64,000 bases of DNA. Origin: Thermothielavioides terrestris NRRL 8126. Lineage: Eukaryota; Ascomycota; Sordariomycetes; Sordariales; Chaetomiaceae. Both the position numbers and the translations under genes were made by a program. Below the pieces are notes generated by a model, which was given only the letters and a program-made list of their open reading frames with translations, was not told the origin of the DNA and searched no databases. Positions 1 to 11,522 of this stretch are shown here, piece by piece. Positions within the stretch are counted from its first letter, which is position 1, and each line of letters opens with the position of its first letter. The stretch lies in contig NC_016457.1 in the NCBI RefSeq assembly GCF_000226115.1, positions 5,270,001-5,334,000 of the forward strand, read 5' to 3'.

Positions 1-1794
1 AACAGTCAGGTGCTCGTCTGCGCGCCCTCCAACGTCGCCGTCGACCAGCTGTGCGAGCGGATCCACCGCACCGGCCTGAAAGTCGTCCGCCTGACCGCCA
101 AATCCCGCGAAGACGTCGAGTCCTCGGTCAGCTTCCTGTCCCTGCACGAGCAGGTCCGCATGAATGCTGCCAACACGGAGCTCGGCAAGTGGATGGCGCT
201 GAAGAACAGCCAAGGCGGGTTGCAGTCGCAGGATGAAAAGAAGTTCAGGCAACTGACGCGCGCTGCCGAGCGCGAGATTCTCAACAACGCAGATGTCGTC
301 TGCTGCACTTGCGTGGGAGCCGGCGATCCGCGACTTGCTAAGATGAAGTTCCGGAACGTGTTGATTGACGAATCTACCCAGTCGGCCGAGCCCGAGTGCA
401 TGATCCCGCTCGTGCTCGGATCCAAGCAGGTGGTGCTGGTCGGCGACCACAAGCAGCTCGGCCCCGTCATCATGAACAAGAAGGCAGCCAAGGCTGGCCT
501 CAACCAGTCCCTCTTTGAGAGGCTGGTCAAGCTGAACCTGACGCCGATCCGGCTGAAGGTGCAGTACCGGATGCATCCCTGCCTCTCCGAGTTCCCGTCC
601 AACATGTTCTACGACGGCTCGCTGCAGAACGGTGTCACGGACGCGGAGCGGCTGAGGAAGGACGTGGACTTCCCGTGGCCAGTTGCCGAGATGCCCATGA
701 TGTTCTGGGCGAACATGGGCAACGAGGAGATCTCGGCATCGGGAACCTCCTACCTCAACCGCACCGAGGCGGCCAACGTCGAGAAGGTTGTCACGCGATT
801 CTTCAAGGCAGGAGTGAAACCGACCGACATAGGCGTCATCACGCCGTACGAGGGCCAGCGGAGCTACATCGTCAGCACGATGCAGAACACGGGCACGTGC
901 CGGAAGGAGGACTACAAGGAGGTTGAGGTCGCGTCGGTGGACGCGTTCCAGGGCCGGGAGAAAGATTATATCGTGCTGTCTTGTGTTCGGTCCAACGACA
1001 ACCAGGGGATTGGTTTCCTGTCGGATCCTCGCCGTCTCAACGTTGCGCTCACGCGCGCAAAGTACGGTCTCGTCATCATTGGAAATCCCAAGGTTCTCTC
1101 CAAGCACGAGCTGTGGCACCATCTCCTGGTTCATTTCAAAGACCACAAGTGCTTGGTCGAGGGCCCTCTCACCAACCTGCAGACGTCGCTCTTGCAGTTC
1201 AGCAAACCCAAGACGTCCTTCCGCCCTCCGCGTTACGGTCAGCAGACGCACGCGGCGGGTGGCTACCCCAACGGCCGATACGGCGGCGGCGGCATGAACG
1301 GGTCGGCCAGGGACTACGAGACGGGCTCTATGCTTTCGTACATCCCCGACGATGTATCGTCGATCCACAGCTCCGCCTTGGGCGGCGCCGGGTTGAGCTC
1401 GGCCTATCCGCACATGTTCTCCAACTTCCACCCCGATCAGTGGCCAGGATTGCCGGGTGTGGGCGGGGGTGGCCGTCCCGGGGCCAAGGGCCGCGGCCGC
1501 GGCGCCGAGAGCATCGCGGGCGAGAGCATCGCCAACAGCGAGTTCACCGACGCGAGCGCCAGCGTCATTGGCGGCAAGGGCGTTGGTCAAGGAGGAGCCA
1601 GCCTCGGCGCCGGCCTTAGCGAGACAGTCAGCGCCGCGCGGCCGACCTCATATACGCAGGACGACCGTCTGAAGCAGTACGTCGAGCACGACAAGCGCAT
1701 GGGACTCGGCAACGGGTTCGGACGGCGGATCGACGATGACGAGAAGAGCATCAGCACCGCTTTTGCTAGTCAGATCGGGTCTGGGTTCGACTGA
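1..1794 (+). CDS. UPF1: UPF1/NAM7 RNA helicase, 3' part (5' end outside window)
   Basis: The frame is open from base 1 ([11 protein letters not shown]), so the start codon, the Cys/His domain and Walker A lie to the left. The 597 residues seen hold most of the superfamily 1 helicase core in order: [13 protein letters not shown] near residue 5, motif II VLIDEST near 121, GDHKQLGP near 148, [17 protein letters not shown] near 188, [16 protein letters not shown] near 313 and [13 protein letters not shown] near 345. This is the ATP-dependent 5'-3' RNA helicase at the centre of nonsense-mediated mRNA decay in the cytoplasm. After about residue 400 the protein becomes a Gly/Ser/Arg-rich disordered tail, as in other fungal UPF1 proteins. 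No intron is needed in this part. The stop is TGA at 1792-1794. Confidence 0.97.
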   Translation, partial: NSQVLVCAPSNVAVDQLCERIHRTGLKVVRLTAKSREDVESSVSFLSLHEQVRMNAANTELGKWMALKNSQGGLQSQDEKKFRQLTRAAEREILNNADVVCCTCVGAGDPRLAKMKFRNVLIDESTQSAEPECMIPLVLGSKQVVLVGDHKQLGPVIMNKKAAKAGLNQSLFERLVKLNLTPIRLKVQYRMHPCLSEFPSNMFYDGSLQNGVTDAERLRKDVDFPWPVAEMPMMFWANMGNEEISASGTSYLNRTEAANVEKVVTRFFKAGVKPTDIGVITPYEGQRSYIVSTMQNTGTCRKEDYKEVEVASVDAFQGREKDYIVLSCVRSNDNQGIGFLSDPRRLNVALTRAKYGLVIIGNPKVLSKHELWHHLLVHFKDHKCLVEGPLTNLQTSLLQFSKPKTSFRPPRYGQQTHAAGGYPNGRYGGGGMNGSARDYETGSMLSYIPDDVSSIHSSALGGAGLSSAYPHMFSNFHPDQWPGLPGVGGGGRPGAKGRGRGAESIAGESIANSEFTDASASVIGGKGVGQGGASLGAGLSETVSAARPTSYTQDDRLKQYVEHDKRMGLGNGFGRRIDDDEKSISTAFASQIGSGFD

Positions 1795-2697
1795 GCGGTG
1801 TGTTCACGGGGCTGAGTTGTTGCCGGTTTGTTTGATGCAAACCGAAGGACAGCAGAGAAGCAGGCACACGGGGCCAGATCCTAGGAGCAGCTGCCTGCCT
1901 TCCTCTTTCGCCGGGGCCTCGGTCGAGCAGACGATCTCCCAACCTGCAAGAGTCCGGCGCGCCCGCAGCTGCAGGAAGCGATGGGAGCGCAGATGCTCCC
2001 TCAAGAGCACACCTCCCCGCCGACCAGAGGCTTGCTCGGCAGCCGTCGGCCGCATCCCAGGCCGTAAGCGTCGCCTAGGCAGTTTCCCTCCAGGCCTGGC
2101 GTTGTCAGCACCGCGCAGAGCTTGGGGGCTTTTGGGCGGCTGGCGGGTCGCGCAGAATTACCTATTAAGCTGTTTTATTCGACGACATGGCACACCCCCG
2201 AGAGTCAATTGGCTACAGATTGGCAGGCAGGCGGGCAGTGGGGAAAGCCGGTGATTCCTCGCTGGATAGGCAGGGCCTTGCTGTTCTGCTGTGCCTGGGA
2301 ACTCGGAGGACGGACAGTCTTAGCAGCGAAGGAGGGGGAGGGGTTTTAGAAGAAGTCGCTCGTTTCAACGCCGCTGATGCAGGCGCGCTCGCTTCACTTC
2401 ACTTGACTTCAGGGACACGGGGTGCTCCGGCTTTTGGGGCGCCCTCGACTCTGGTTCTTTGTCCAACACTGCCGGCAGCCACTCGTTTCTGGGCAGTGTG
2501 TTGGCTTTGCCGCGATGATTGCAGACAGCCAGACAGGCCGAAGCAGAATATACAGTCATTCTTTTTACGTTGGCCCAACTTGTGGAGGGATTTTGTGCCT
2601 GTGCAGAAGTTCGCTGACGGGCGCTGACTAGTTCCAGGCTCATGCATTGACGAGACACAGCCCGACAACTGCTCCTTCATGGTTTATTTCGTTTGAA
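1795..2697. other. Intergenic region after UPF1
   Basis: This stretch holds the presumed UPF1 3' UTR and non-coding DNA up to the broken GMC gene. Short open frames occur on both strands, but none has a recognisable motif or plausible splice structure. Confidence 0.6.
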
Positions 2698-2843
2698 TTA
2701 TGAGTTATCTCGTCCTTTCATTGTCCGCTGCCCAATTGCCCCAGATCGAGCTCGCTGTCTAGGTCCCGCAAACCGAATTCGCTTGCTTACCTTCATTCTT
2801 CCCCGAATCGAACCCCCCTTCTCCCCCCTCAAGTCATATCTCA

Positions 2844-2862
2844 CCCCCCCCCCCCCCCCCCC
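2844..2862. repeat. 19-base C homopolymer
   Basis: An uninterrupted run of 19 C lies just past the conserved end of the GMC fragment. It is prone to length error in sequencing and to slippage in vivo. Confidence 0.95.
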
Positions 2863-2963
2863 GAGGTCTCCCTTGATGATATCTGCCGCCCGCTCCGCGA
2901 AGGCGTACACCGTCGCCTGCAAATTCGCCGTGGTGACCAGCGGCACCGCGCTCGCGTCCACCA

Positions 2964-3011
2964 CCCGCACGTTCGCCGTCCCGAACACCCGCACGTTCGC
3001 CGTCCCGAACA
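2964..3011. repeat. Exact 24-bp tandem duplication inside the GMC fragment
   Basis: Bases 2964-2987 and 2988-3011 are identical. On the minus strand they encode RVFGTANV twice, so the duplication preserves frame but inserts eight residues next to the FAD/active-site segment. Confidence 0.95.
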
Positions 3012-3494
3012 CCCGCAGCGTCGCCCCATCCACGACCCCGCCCAGCTCCCGCGCCGCCATCGCGCAGCTGCCTGCCGGATGCCACATTGAATTGACGGCC
3101 GCGCGGAGCCGCGCCTTGGCCGTTTCGAGGTCCGGCAACGGCTCCGGCTCCGCGCCGTCGTCGGGTGCCAGGCGCAGCAGCGACGCCAGCGGCGGCGACG
3201 CCGCTATCGTGAGGATGTGCAGCAGGTGGTGCGCCAGCACTTCCTCGTCCAGCGGGTTGCTCAGATACCCCGGGTCGATCGCCGGGTCCGCCAGCGGGAC
3301 ACCGCTCGCGATGTGCACGCTGCCCCGCGACAGCGGATGCGACAGCAGCGCGCCGATCGACACGAACTTGCCCGGGGCCGGGCCCTCGCCACCGCCGCTG
3401 GCCCCCGCCGGCCGCTCGAACGCCACCGCCGGCGACTGCGAGATCACGCTGAGATAGGCGGCCGACGGCACGGCCGGGTCGAGGAGCATGCGCT

Positions 3495-4497
3495 CAGCCA
3501 GCTCTTCGTCCCCGGCCAACTCCTCTGGGCAGCCGCCAACACCTGCGTCAAGATCTCCATCCTGTCGCTTTACGTGAGCCTCTTCCCGGACCAACGCTTC
3601 ATCGTTACCTGCTACGTCACCATGGCCGTGACGATCTGCTACTTCACCTCGGTGCTGCTCGAAACCTTCCTGCTCTGCAAGCCGGTGCAGTACAACTGGG
3701 ACAAGTCCATCGCCGGCAGCTGCGACGGGCAGAACACGGCCTACCTGGTCGCCGGCATCACCAACCTGGTCATCGACGTCTTCGTCGTCGCCTTACCCAT
3801 GCCGATGCTGTTCGGTCTGCGCATGTCGCTGCCCAAGCGGCTGGGCGTCATCGGCATGTTCAGCCTGGGCGCCTTGTGAGTAGTCCATACTTCCTTCGTG
3901 CTCCAACTCTTCGATTTTTCCCTGCCCTGGGAGGGAAGTTGCCAGCCGGCCCTGACTGACGATGCCTTCCCCTACCTCAGCATCTGCATCGTGTCGCTGC
4001 TGCGCATCCTCTGGCTGCTGAACTGGGACCTCAACGACATGACCTACACCGTGGTCCCGGGCACCATCTACACAGTGCTGGAGCCCACCCTGGGCATCGT
4101 CAACGCCTGCCTGCCGACCATCAAGCCCGCCCTCGCCCGGCTCGCCCCCGCCGGCGCATGCGCAGGCATCCGGGACCGCCTGACGGCGCGGAGCGGGACG
4201 AGCGGCAAGCACGCGGGTGGGAATCAGGGTCACGGCAGCAGCGGTGGCGGCGGCGGCGGCGGCAGCAGACTGGCAGACTCCGGGCGGGACCGGTCCCGCA
4301 GCACCATCAAGGGCCTCTACACGCGCCAGTTCGAGCGGCTCGAGTCCGACGACGCCATCACGCTCGTCGGCATGCAGCAGCACTCGGCTGTCAGCCATCC
4401 CGAGAGTGTCGACGGGGCCGACGCGGCCGACGGGCCCCACGAGCCCAACGCGTCTGGTATCACCGTGAGCCGGGAGTGGCAGGTTCAGAACATGTGA
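3495..4497 (+). pseudogene. SAT4/rhodopsin-domain membrane protein, C-terminal fragment
   Basis: Exon 3495-3875 and exon 3981-4497 join across a GTGAGT...CTCAG intron to give the second half of a fungal SAT4-type (rhodopsin-like, PTH11-related) integral membrane protein. Landmarks are LLWAAANTCVKISILSLYVS, the CKPVQYNWD segment, a helix with DVFVVALPMPMLFGLRMSLP, then FICIVSLLRILWLLNWDLND and TLGIVNACLPTIKP, followed by a disordered cytoplasmic tail. The N-terminal helices are absent. The upstream frame is open but unlike the family and has no ATG until 3620. Homology starts almost exactly where the opposite-strand GMC fragment starts. Splice signals in the surviving part are intact, which suggests a recent break or an assembly junction rather than old decay. 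Confidence 0.75.
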
Positions 4498-5724
4498 TTG
4501 TTGCCAAACGGGCGGGATGACTGGCTGTGCCATTGAAAATAGACATTGTATGGCGTTCATGGGACCATTTTTACGGATTACGAGGAAAAGGAAATCGAGC
4601 AAGGCATCAATTGATCAAGTTACTACTGGGGCAAAACCGGTTGACAAGACGGCAGCGTCTGGTCACAATCCGTTGTTAGCCAGCCTAGCGGAGTTGCAAG
4701 AAGTCTCACAGCTAAGAGACAAATGGCTTCGGAATATTTAGAAAGAAAACGGTCCTCGGACTCGGACTCGGCATTGGCGTGTAAACAAGTGATGGAACAT
4801 GGAAGTGAAAGGGACTGCAGTAATCAGCGTGATTGGATATTCGACTTAAGCCATCTTTTAGGATTTTTTTTTTTTTTTCTTTTTCCTCTATGTTTTCTTT
4901 CATTTCATCAATGCAGTTCAGATTTTGTGTGTTTTACTGATCATTCCCTATCTCTTAGTGAACAGCTAGTTTCGTGACAGCGTGCAAATGCTGTGGTGTA
5001 ATGAGCAACTTCCCGCTGACTTCCCGCTGCTCTGTGCTTCTTTCTGCTGTGTAGGTCTCGCAGGCCATTGGGCAACTGGATAACGGTATGGCGAATGTGG
5101 TGTATTCAATCCGCGTAACACAGGAGAAAAGGGGAGAGAAAGTTCCTGGTTTGCATGCAGGATGACCCAAATGGGAAGCTGTCTGGAGTGCACGGACCAC
5201 ATAGTGGGCCCTGCAACACTAGGTTGCATTCCGTAAACCTTAGTGAAAGTGGGTTAACCTGACCGGAAACCCCCCGAAGTGAAACCGGCCACGCAGGAAA
5301 ACGTCAGCGGCGTTTACACAGCAACCATAGGTCCGTATTCCGTATTTCGCACGGAACATCTGCAGTGTGCACGAGAGGAGCGAAGATCTAACAGCTCCCG
5401 TCTCAAGGAGCCCGGTGTCCTTTTTGTCTTGTCTGTGATTTCCTTTTTCCTCCCCGTTTTTACCCCTTTTTTCCTTTGCTTAGCTTACACATAGCGCCGA
5501 AACAACTGTTGAACTCTACTGCGAGTTGCAAATAGGTAGTGACAACTTCATGACGTCTTGAATCACCCCCACCTTCCTGCAGCCGGTCTGCTCGATTTGC
5601 ATTTGCCAAGATCCCGTCGTCGTTCTCCCTCCCTCCCTGAGTTTTCACGTAAATAGTTCACCGAACCCTCGCTTGTGTTTCTCACGTTCAACCCTTGGCA
5701 TTGGCGACCGTCGGCACAAGCGCA
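4498..5724. other. Intergenic region between the SAT4 fragment and the AhpC/TSA gene
   Basis: This is relatively AT-rich non-coding DNA with a T tract near 4865-4880. One copy of the recurrent 9-mer TATTCCGTA lies at 5336-5344. The last few hundred bases are pyrimidine-rich, as expected for a fungal promoter or 5' UTR. No gene is supported. Confidence 0.55.
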
Positions 5725-6973
5725 ATGGCATCGCCGCCGGAAACCCAGAGCGGGACGGGGCCGTCCCGGCCAGTCAACAGCGAGGGCCAAACCACTGCCC
5801 CGCCTCCTTCGGCAACGGCAACGGCGACTGCGGCCGAGTCCGCGCCATCAAGCGCACCGCAGCCCGACAATGACAATGACGTCAACCCGGTCGACTTCGA
5901 CGGCGCCGTCGACACCAACCACGACCTGCCCACGCCCGAGACCATCCGCCAGATCGACAACTACGCCGTGCTGGACCGCCACGGCAAGTCACACACCTTC
6001 CGCAGCCTCTACACCGGCCCGCACGCCGCCCGGCGCGTGCTCCTGATCTTCGTCCGCCACTTTTACTGCGGCGTAAGTTGCTCCCCCTTCTCCCCGTTCA
6101 CCCCCCATTCCTCTAACCTCCCCTCTTTCTCCTGGGGTGCCCCGGCTCCAGAACTGCCAAGAGTACCTCCGCACCCTGTCCGAGTCCATCACGCCGGCCG
6201 CCCTCCTCGCCCTGCCGATACCGACCTCCATCGCGGTCATCGGCTGCGGCGACCCGGCCCTGATCGAAATGTACGCCGCCGCCACCGGCTGCCCCTTCCC
6301 CATCTACGCCGACCCCACCCGCCGGCTGTACGGCGCGCTGGGCATGGTGCGCACGCTCGCGCTCGGCGAGCGGCCCGCCTACATGCGCACGCACCTGCTC
6401 GCCAGCAGCCTGCGCTCCGTCGCCCAGGGCCTGCGCCAGATCCCCGCCGGGCTGGCGCTCAAGGGCGGCGACAGCAAGCAGGTGGGCGGCGAGTTCCTTT
6501 TTGAGCCCGTGGTGGATGGCGGCGGCGCGGCCGTGACGACGCCGCCGAGCGACGTGCCGCGGGCTGCTTTCGCGACGGGAAGTGCGCCGTCGGCAGGCGA
6601 GGAAGCGCCCGCCGGAACGGAGGATCCCCAGCAAAAGCAGCAGCAACAGCGGCAACAGCCGCAGCAGCCGGACACCGGCCGACCGTCGGCGGGGACGAGC
6701 CTCGACGGCAAGGGCGGGCCCGCCGAGGGCGAGGGCGAGGACAAGGCGGTGACGTGGTGCCACCGCATGAAGACGACGCGCGACCACGCCGAGATCCCCG
6801 AGCTGATGGAGGTGCTGGGGCTGGATGGGCACGGCCGGCCGGTGGGGGACCGCGCGCGGTGGGAGCGCGCGCTGCGGGAGCGCAAGGGCACGGGAACCAC
6901 GCTGGCGCCGCAGATCCGGAAGATGGCGGCCGAGGCTGCGGCGCAGGCCGGGGCGACGCCGGCTGCGGCGTAG
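5725..6973 (+). CDS. AhpC/TSA-like (PRXL2-type) thioredoxin-fold antioxidant protein
   Basis: Exons are 5725-6072 and 6152-6973, with intron GTAAGT...CTCCAG, giving 389 residues. After a disordered Ala/Ser-rich N-terminus (about 1-75) comes a thioredoxin-like fold of the AhpC-TSA_2 / selenoprotein U (PRXL2) family: YAVLDRHGKSHTF, VLLIFVRHFYCGNCQEYL, then IAVIGCGDPALIEMY and CPFPIYADPTRRLYGALGM. The redox motif CGNC (C115-C118) spans the exon junction. The family is expected to act as a thiol peroxidase or reductase, but the substrate is not known. A Gln-rich linker precedes a conserved C-terminal piece with WCHRMKTTRDHAEI. The first in-frame ATG at 5725 was chosen; the open frame upstream of it has no ATG. 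Confidence 0.85.
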
Positions 6974-7790
6974 GATGTGCCTGTGCTGGTAAGAGTTGAG
7001 GCGGTTGGGATGGGCTGCTAGAGGGTTAGGACAGGGGCTTGAAGTTGTATGGCATCATCTGGGCTGCTCGGCTGGTCCGCCGGTTCGGCGTTCGCATGGC
7101 ATTTACGGCTAGCAATGTGCTTTTGTTGTTTGGTTGGGCGTTGAGCGTGGCTGTTGAAGAATGATACCAATTTCCGTTTCCTCCGGCCTTGGAACTATGG
7201 AGGTTAGCATCCTTCGGGCCATCCACTAGCTTTCCTCTTCTTGTACGACGGACGTGACATATTGGACAAGACACAAAACCGCCATCGGCTTGCTCGAGGC
7301 AAACCTGTTGGTTACGTTGTCGGGCTCAAGCGTCGCACAGGTGCGAGCTAATCCGGAACAACAACCGATGCTCGCGGATGTTCCTTGGATTGTATGAAGG
7401 GTGAACGGCAATGTCGTGCTGCAAACTACTGCGAGCCTACCAGTGACTGCTTGCAGTAGCGCAGATGGAAGCAGCGGTCGATGGGAACCGAGTGTGGTCG
7501 GGAGGTGGGATGGAGGCCGACGGATTTTGCGCGAGGTGACGGAACTGCGTCACGCTCAAGGGCAGTTTGCCGGTCAAATACTCTGATTATTGTTTGGCTC
7601 GGTGTACGAGCGCATCGTACGCCTGCAGCTCCTTCATGAGTGGTTTCGCAGGGTCAGTGAAGAGCTCTTGTTCCTTCCTGTGTCCACTTCTCCCGTCTCT
7701 GCGCAACCAACACCTTCACTCCCCGTCACTCGCCCTTCAGGTTCTGACCACACGTTAGCAGTGCAATGCGGAAGCATTAGCAAGTCCGAC
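6974..7790. other. Intergenic region
   Basis: This is 3' flank of the AhpC/TSA gene plus upstream DNA of the membrane-protein gene. I see no coding signal, repeat or RNA gene. Confidence 0.5.
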
Positions 7791-9159
7791 ATGTCGACCG
7801 TGTGCACCATCTCTGGCACCCCCAACCTCTACGGCCTCGGCATCCGCGTCTCGTTCTACCTGCTGTGGTTCTTCGTCCTGCTCGGCGAGCGCTGCCACAA
7901 ACGCCACGCCCAAGTCCCGCGCGCCGTCGAGCTGATCCTGGCATATGCCGTCTTCATCGGGCTGGTCATGGCTGCCTCGGCGGGACGCCTCTTCGCCGCC
8001 GAGGTGTACGTCGCCCTGCTCCTGATCTCAAGCACCGTGTACCTGCTCGTTCCCAGGCACATCTCCGATCTTACCGCCTGGATCTGCCCAGGCATGGGCC
8101 TAGACACTCGCCGCGGCGGGTTCGACTTTGCCGCAGTGGTTCGCTACTTGTTTGTGTTCATCGTCATCAGCTTGAACCTGTGGTTCTGGGGTGCCGGTGT
8201 TGGCTCGCCTTCCATAGACCGGAACCTGAGGGCACCCAGAGGGAGTGACCCGTGCCAGCCGCCACAGCCGGTTGGCTTTGCGTTTGGGCCGGTCGAGATG
8301 AACAGTGGAGGGTTCCGCGCGTTAAACGTTCTCCTCATGCTGGGACTTCTCACAGGCAGCGTCCTCATTTGCGCTATGAAGGCAGGGCTTATCAAGAGGA
8401 AGAGATCCAGAAGACGGAGAAGAGCCAAGTATGTAGACAGTTTCTTGCCCCGTTCTTGGTTTACGCCATTTAGGTTGACCCCAAAAGCCGCCTTCGCATC
8501 GCAGTACTGCGAGAGGTTGAGACCTTTGGCGGACTGGCAGTCGCAAGCGTCCTTGTCGCCGGCATCGAGTTGACCATCCAGTGGAACGGGATCTCAGGCG
8601 CGGTCAACCAGGTGGCGGCCGCTGCCCAGCTGATCCCCCTTGGAATTGTTATAGCTTTGATCCTGGTTTTCCTCAATGACCTGAGGCACGGTCGAGAGGG
8701 GGAAAGCACTGCTGGCGGGAGCAGCAGCAGGAGCACAAGCGGTAGGGGCAACGGCGGCAGCACCGGCAGGAGAGGTAACCGGAACAGGGGCGTCAGCAGC
8801 TCAGGGATAACATCGGCCGGCCCGTCATCGCCCCCCGGGGCTTGGGGTGGCCCTGGCGGGTATCCGAGGTTAGTAGGGACGGATGGGAAATGAACTTACA
8901 ATGCGAATACTGACGACGAATCAGTCCATGGCCTCCTCCAACCCCTCCACCTCCTCCTCGGCACCCCTCGCCCGTTACCGTCACCGTTCACCCTCCTTGG
9001 TCCGGTCCTCCTTCACCGCCTCCGCCTGCTGCTCCGCCTTCCACTCACCCTTCAGCTCCTTCTCCGTCCGCTTCTCCCCCCGATTCTCTGGCGTCTACCG
9101 AACTTTCGGCTCCTACTCCCCCTCCATCTCCGGCCGCTCCCTCTCCTCCCGTGATCTAG
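7791..9159 (+). CDS. Multipass membrane protein with proline-rich tail (unknown function)
   Basis: Best model: exons 7791-8428, 8488-8868 and 8925-9159, about 417 residues. The N-terminal part has several hydrophobic helices (VSFYLLWFFVLLGERC, AYAVFIGLVMAASAG, VALLLISSTVYLLVP, YLFVFIVISLNLWFWGAGV, ALNVLLMLGLLTGSVL). After a basic loop come two more, around GGLAVASVLVAGIELTIQWN and AQLIPLGIVIALILVFLND. The second intron (GTTAGT, branch CTGAC, TCAG) is clear and leads to a Pro-rich C-terminus ending in PSPPVI. The first intron is less certain. GTATGT at 8429 needs the AAG acceptor at 8485-8487 to keep frame; a 41-nt alternative (8433-8473) also keeps frame. It resembles a fungal-specific membrane family whose role I do not know. 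Confidence 0.6.
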
Positions 9160-9712
9160 AACGCGAGACCAGCGAAAGACGTCCAACACCAGAAGGAACT
9201 CCAATCACGGCCGAACCGCCAGCCACCCCCGAACCCATCACTACACCGAAACCTCCGCATCCTCCCTCACCACCCGCGCCACCACGACCAGCGGCAACTG
9301 GGGCAACAGCGCCCGAGACCTCACCATCTCCGTCACCGAGCGCGCCCATTGTTATCAACGTGTCTCCCACCCGGAAGCTCCGCCTCCACGGACCGAGATC
9401 CATAAGAAGCAGCTGATGTCGCCGGGGCTGCCTTCGCCAGCAACGCCAGCCGTGCGCAGTCGAAAGACTGAAGCAGTACTTTGAGGACAAGAGAGTGACA
9501 GCCAGACGGACTCAAATGATATTCTTTTACCTTGTGGTTGCCTGCTTGGGTCGCACCTTCCTCCGGGTGGACAAACCCAACCACCTCAGGCAACCAGCGC
9601 TCGACTGCCAGGGAAACGAATCTGATCTCCCCTGATTATTCGGTTGTCGCGCCCCGGTTATCTCCACCGCCAAGAGCCTGACAGTCTTAGCGAGGCGCAG
9701 AGCAACAATCGT
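9160..9712. other. Intergenic region
   Basis: This holds the 3' flank of the membrane-protein gene and the upstream region of the next gene. An open frame continues through part of it, but the spliced frame of the preceding gene stops at 9157-9159. I see nothing else. Confidence 0.5.
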
Positions 9713-11100
9713 ATGCTTAGAAGGGAAGAGCATCGTTCCATCATGGGTCCAACCATTGATAGGCCGGACCATGAAGAGACATGGGCGAAACGACTGCGTA
9801 CGACCAAGTCTAGAAGCGTCAGGGTTGCCCAAGGCCATCACAAGGCGGATAGACTCCCGTCTCCGAAACCGACAAACCCCAGCAGCACTGACAACGCCCA
9901 CTTCTCCTCGTCGTCAGCCGACTACAAGCCGAAGCAACAGCCCAGCCCGCTCGAGTCCCTCCGAGAGCGCCTCAAGACGCCTAAGAAACCCGAGCCCCGC
10001 CCAGCTACTGAGAGCAGCAAGCGACCTGCGAACGGAAAGCCCAGCTCCAAGCCGTCCGTGGCCCCCTTTTTTCGACGCATCGAGGCCGCCTTCCAGGAGA
10101 AAGCAACGGCTGCCGCCCCAAACACCACACACACCATCGCCTCAGCCAGCAAGCGTCCAGCCCGCACCCCCTCTCCAGACGCAGAAGACCTAATCCAGCA
10201 ACTCAAAGGTAATACCCACTCACCCCTTCCACCACCATCGAACCGGAAACGGCCCAAAGCTAACACCCCCCCTTCCCCCCTGGGAACCCCATTCTGGCAG
10301 AACACTACCTCCGGAGCGCAACAACGCTGCACAGCCGCGCGACCGCGCACCTGGCGCAGGTGCACGCCTCGCTCGGCGCCCGACTCGTACGGCAGCTCGC
10401 CCAGCCCGACGAGGCGTTCCTGCGGCAGACGGACGCGCACCTCCGCGCGCTGGCCCAGCCGCTCGGCTCGTTCCGCATTCGCTCGCGGCACCGGCGCCAG
10501 CGGCAGCGGCGGCAGCAGCGACGGCAGCAGCTGCAGCAGGACGGCGCGGTGGTGCGTGGCGAGGAGGAGGAGATGGAAGAGGAGGAGGAAGAGGAAAACA
10601 GCGTGGGCGAGCTAGTTGCGCGCGCCGAAGCGCAGGTGCGCGCGTTTGAGCGGGATGCGGCGGCTTTGTGGAGGGAGTGGGCTGGTGCGCAGCGGGAGGT
10701 GGAGGGGTTGTTGAGGGAGGTGGTTGGTGCTGCTACTTCTTCTTTCTCTTTTTCTTCTTCTTCTTCTCGACTTTCTGAGACTTGTTCGGGGGCAGCTTTG
10801 GGTGGTGGTGGCGGTGGCGGTGGTGATGAGGCAAGCGACGGGCAGCAGAGGGACGGGGATGGGGAGGGGGAGGAGTTGCTCAAGAGGTTTGGGGAGGTGG
10901 TACAGAGAGAGATTGAGGCGGCGGAGGCGGAGGTGGTCGAGCTTGGGGAGGAGGCGGTTGCGACGATGAAGGGGATTGAGAAGGTGAGTCCGAGAGTTTC
11001 AACTGTGTTGAGTTGCAGAGGCTGACGGATATGGCAGGACTTCAGAAAGGCTACGCTGCCTGATTTGCACATTTTCTTTCAGTCTATTGACGAGCCGTGA
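9713..11100 (+). CDS. Basic/coiled-coil hypothetical protein (possibly nuclear)
   Basis: Exons 9713-10208, 10301-10983 and 11038-11100 give 413 residues. Intron 1 is GTAATA...GGCAG; intron 2 is GTGAGT with branch CTGAC and acceptor GCAG. Residues 1-165 are Lys/Arg/Pro/Ser-rich and disordered. From EHYLRSATTLHSRATAHLAQ onward the protein is helical, with conserved-looking RLVRQLAQPDEAFLRQTDAHL. Acidic and Gln/Arg-rich tracts follow, then long helices (LLKRFGEVVQREIEAAEAEV, ATMKGIEKDFRKATLPDLH). The architecture (basic disordered N-terminus plus coiled coil) is like that of chromatin or kinetochore subunits, but I recognise no family. The first ATG was taken; a second lies 34 residues... upstream-to-downstream at MGPTIDR and could also serve. 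Confidence 0.55.
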
Positions 11101-11522
11101 GCTTGTCGATGGAGATCTGAGCTGGCTATTTGGTCGCATTCCTGTTGCTTCTCTTGCTGGAATCTCATGCGGATCTTCCATTGGAGCTTGTCACCATCTC
11201 ACATTCAGTGGCATGTACAATGGATTCCTCAAGCCAATTTGCCGGCATTTGAGTCTGCTTCCCCGGGAGTGCAAGGTGTTCTCATAATCGGTCAGAAATA
11301 GCTGGATTGCTTCATGAATGTGCATATCTACAAAGAAGTTTAATGGCAGAACTGTCTGCCAGCAATTCATATGCTTAAGTAAATGCTCAAGCGCGCCGTC
11401 TCCTGAACGCCTCTGCCCTTCTCTGCCCGAAGAAATCACGTTTGGCGCGCTCCGCCATGACGCTACGCGCTTACCGACAAAATGCAACAGGGAGGATGAC
11501 GCCGCCCTGAGAAACCCGGAAT
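11101..11522. other. Convergent intergenic region
   Basis: This is shared 3' flank between the coiled-coil gene and the branched-chain aminotransferase gene. No further feature is seen. Confidence 0.5.

Larger units (their letters stand above)
2698..3516 (-). pseudogene. GMC oxidoreductase, C-terminal fragment
   Basis: The minus-strand frame gives the C-terminal substrate-binding and FAD-contact part of a glucose-methanol-choline oxidoreductase: SMWHPAGSCAM with the catalytic His, then VVDGATLRVFGTANV, VVDASAVP and TTANLQATVYAFAERAADI. The N-terminal Rossmann FAD domain (GxGxxG) and roughly the first two thirds of a normal 550-650 aa enzyme are missing. Recognisable homology stops near 3516, where a SAT4-family gene begins on the other strand. 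An exact 24-bp in-frame duplication repeats eight residues inside the conserved RVxGTxNxRVVDAS segment. The frame then runs through a 19-C tract into non-homologous sequence to a stop at 2698. I infer a broken relic, though a misassembly is possible. Confidence 0.75.
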
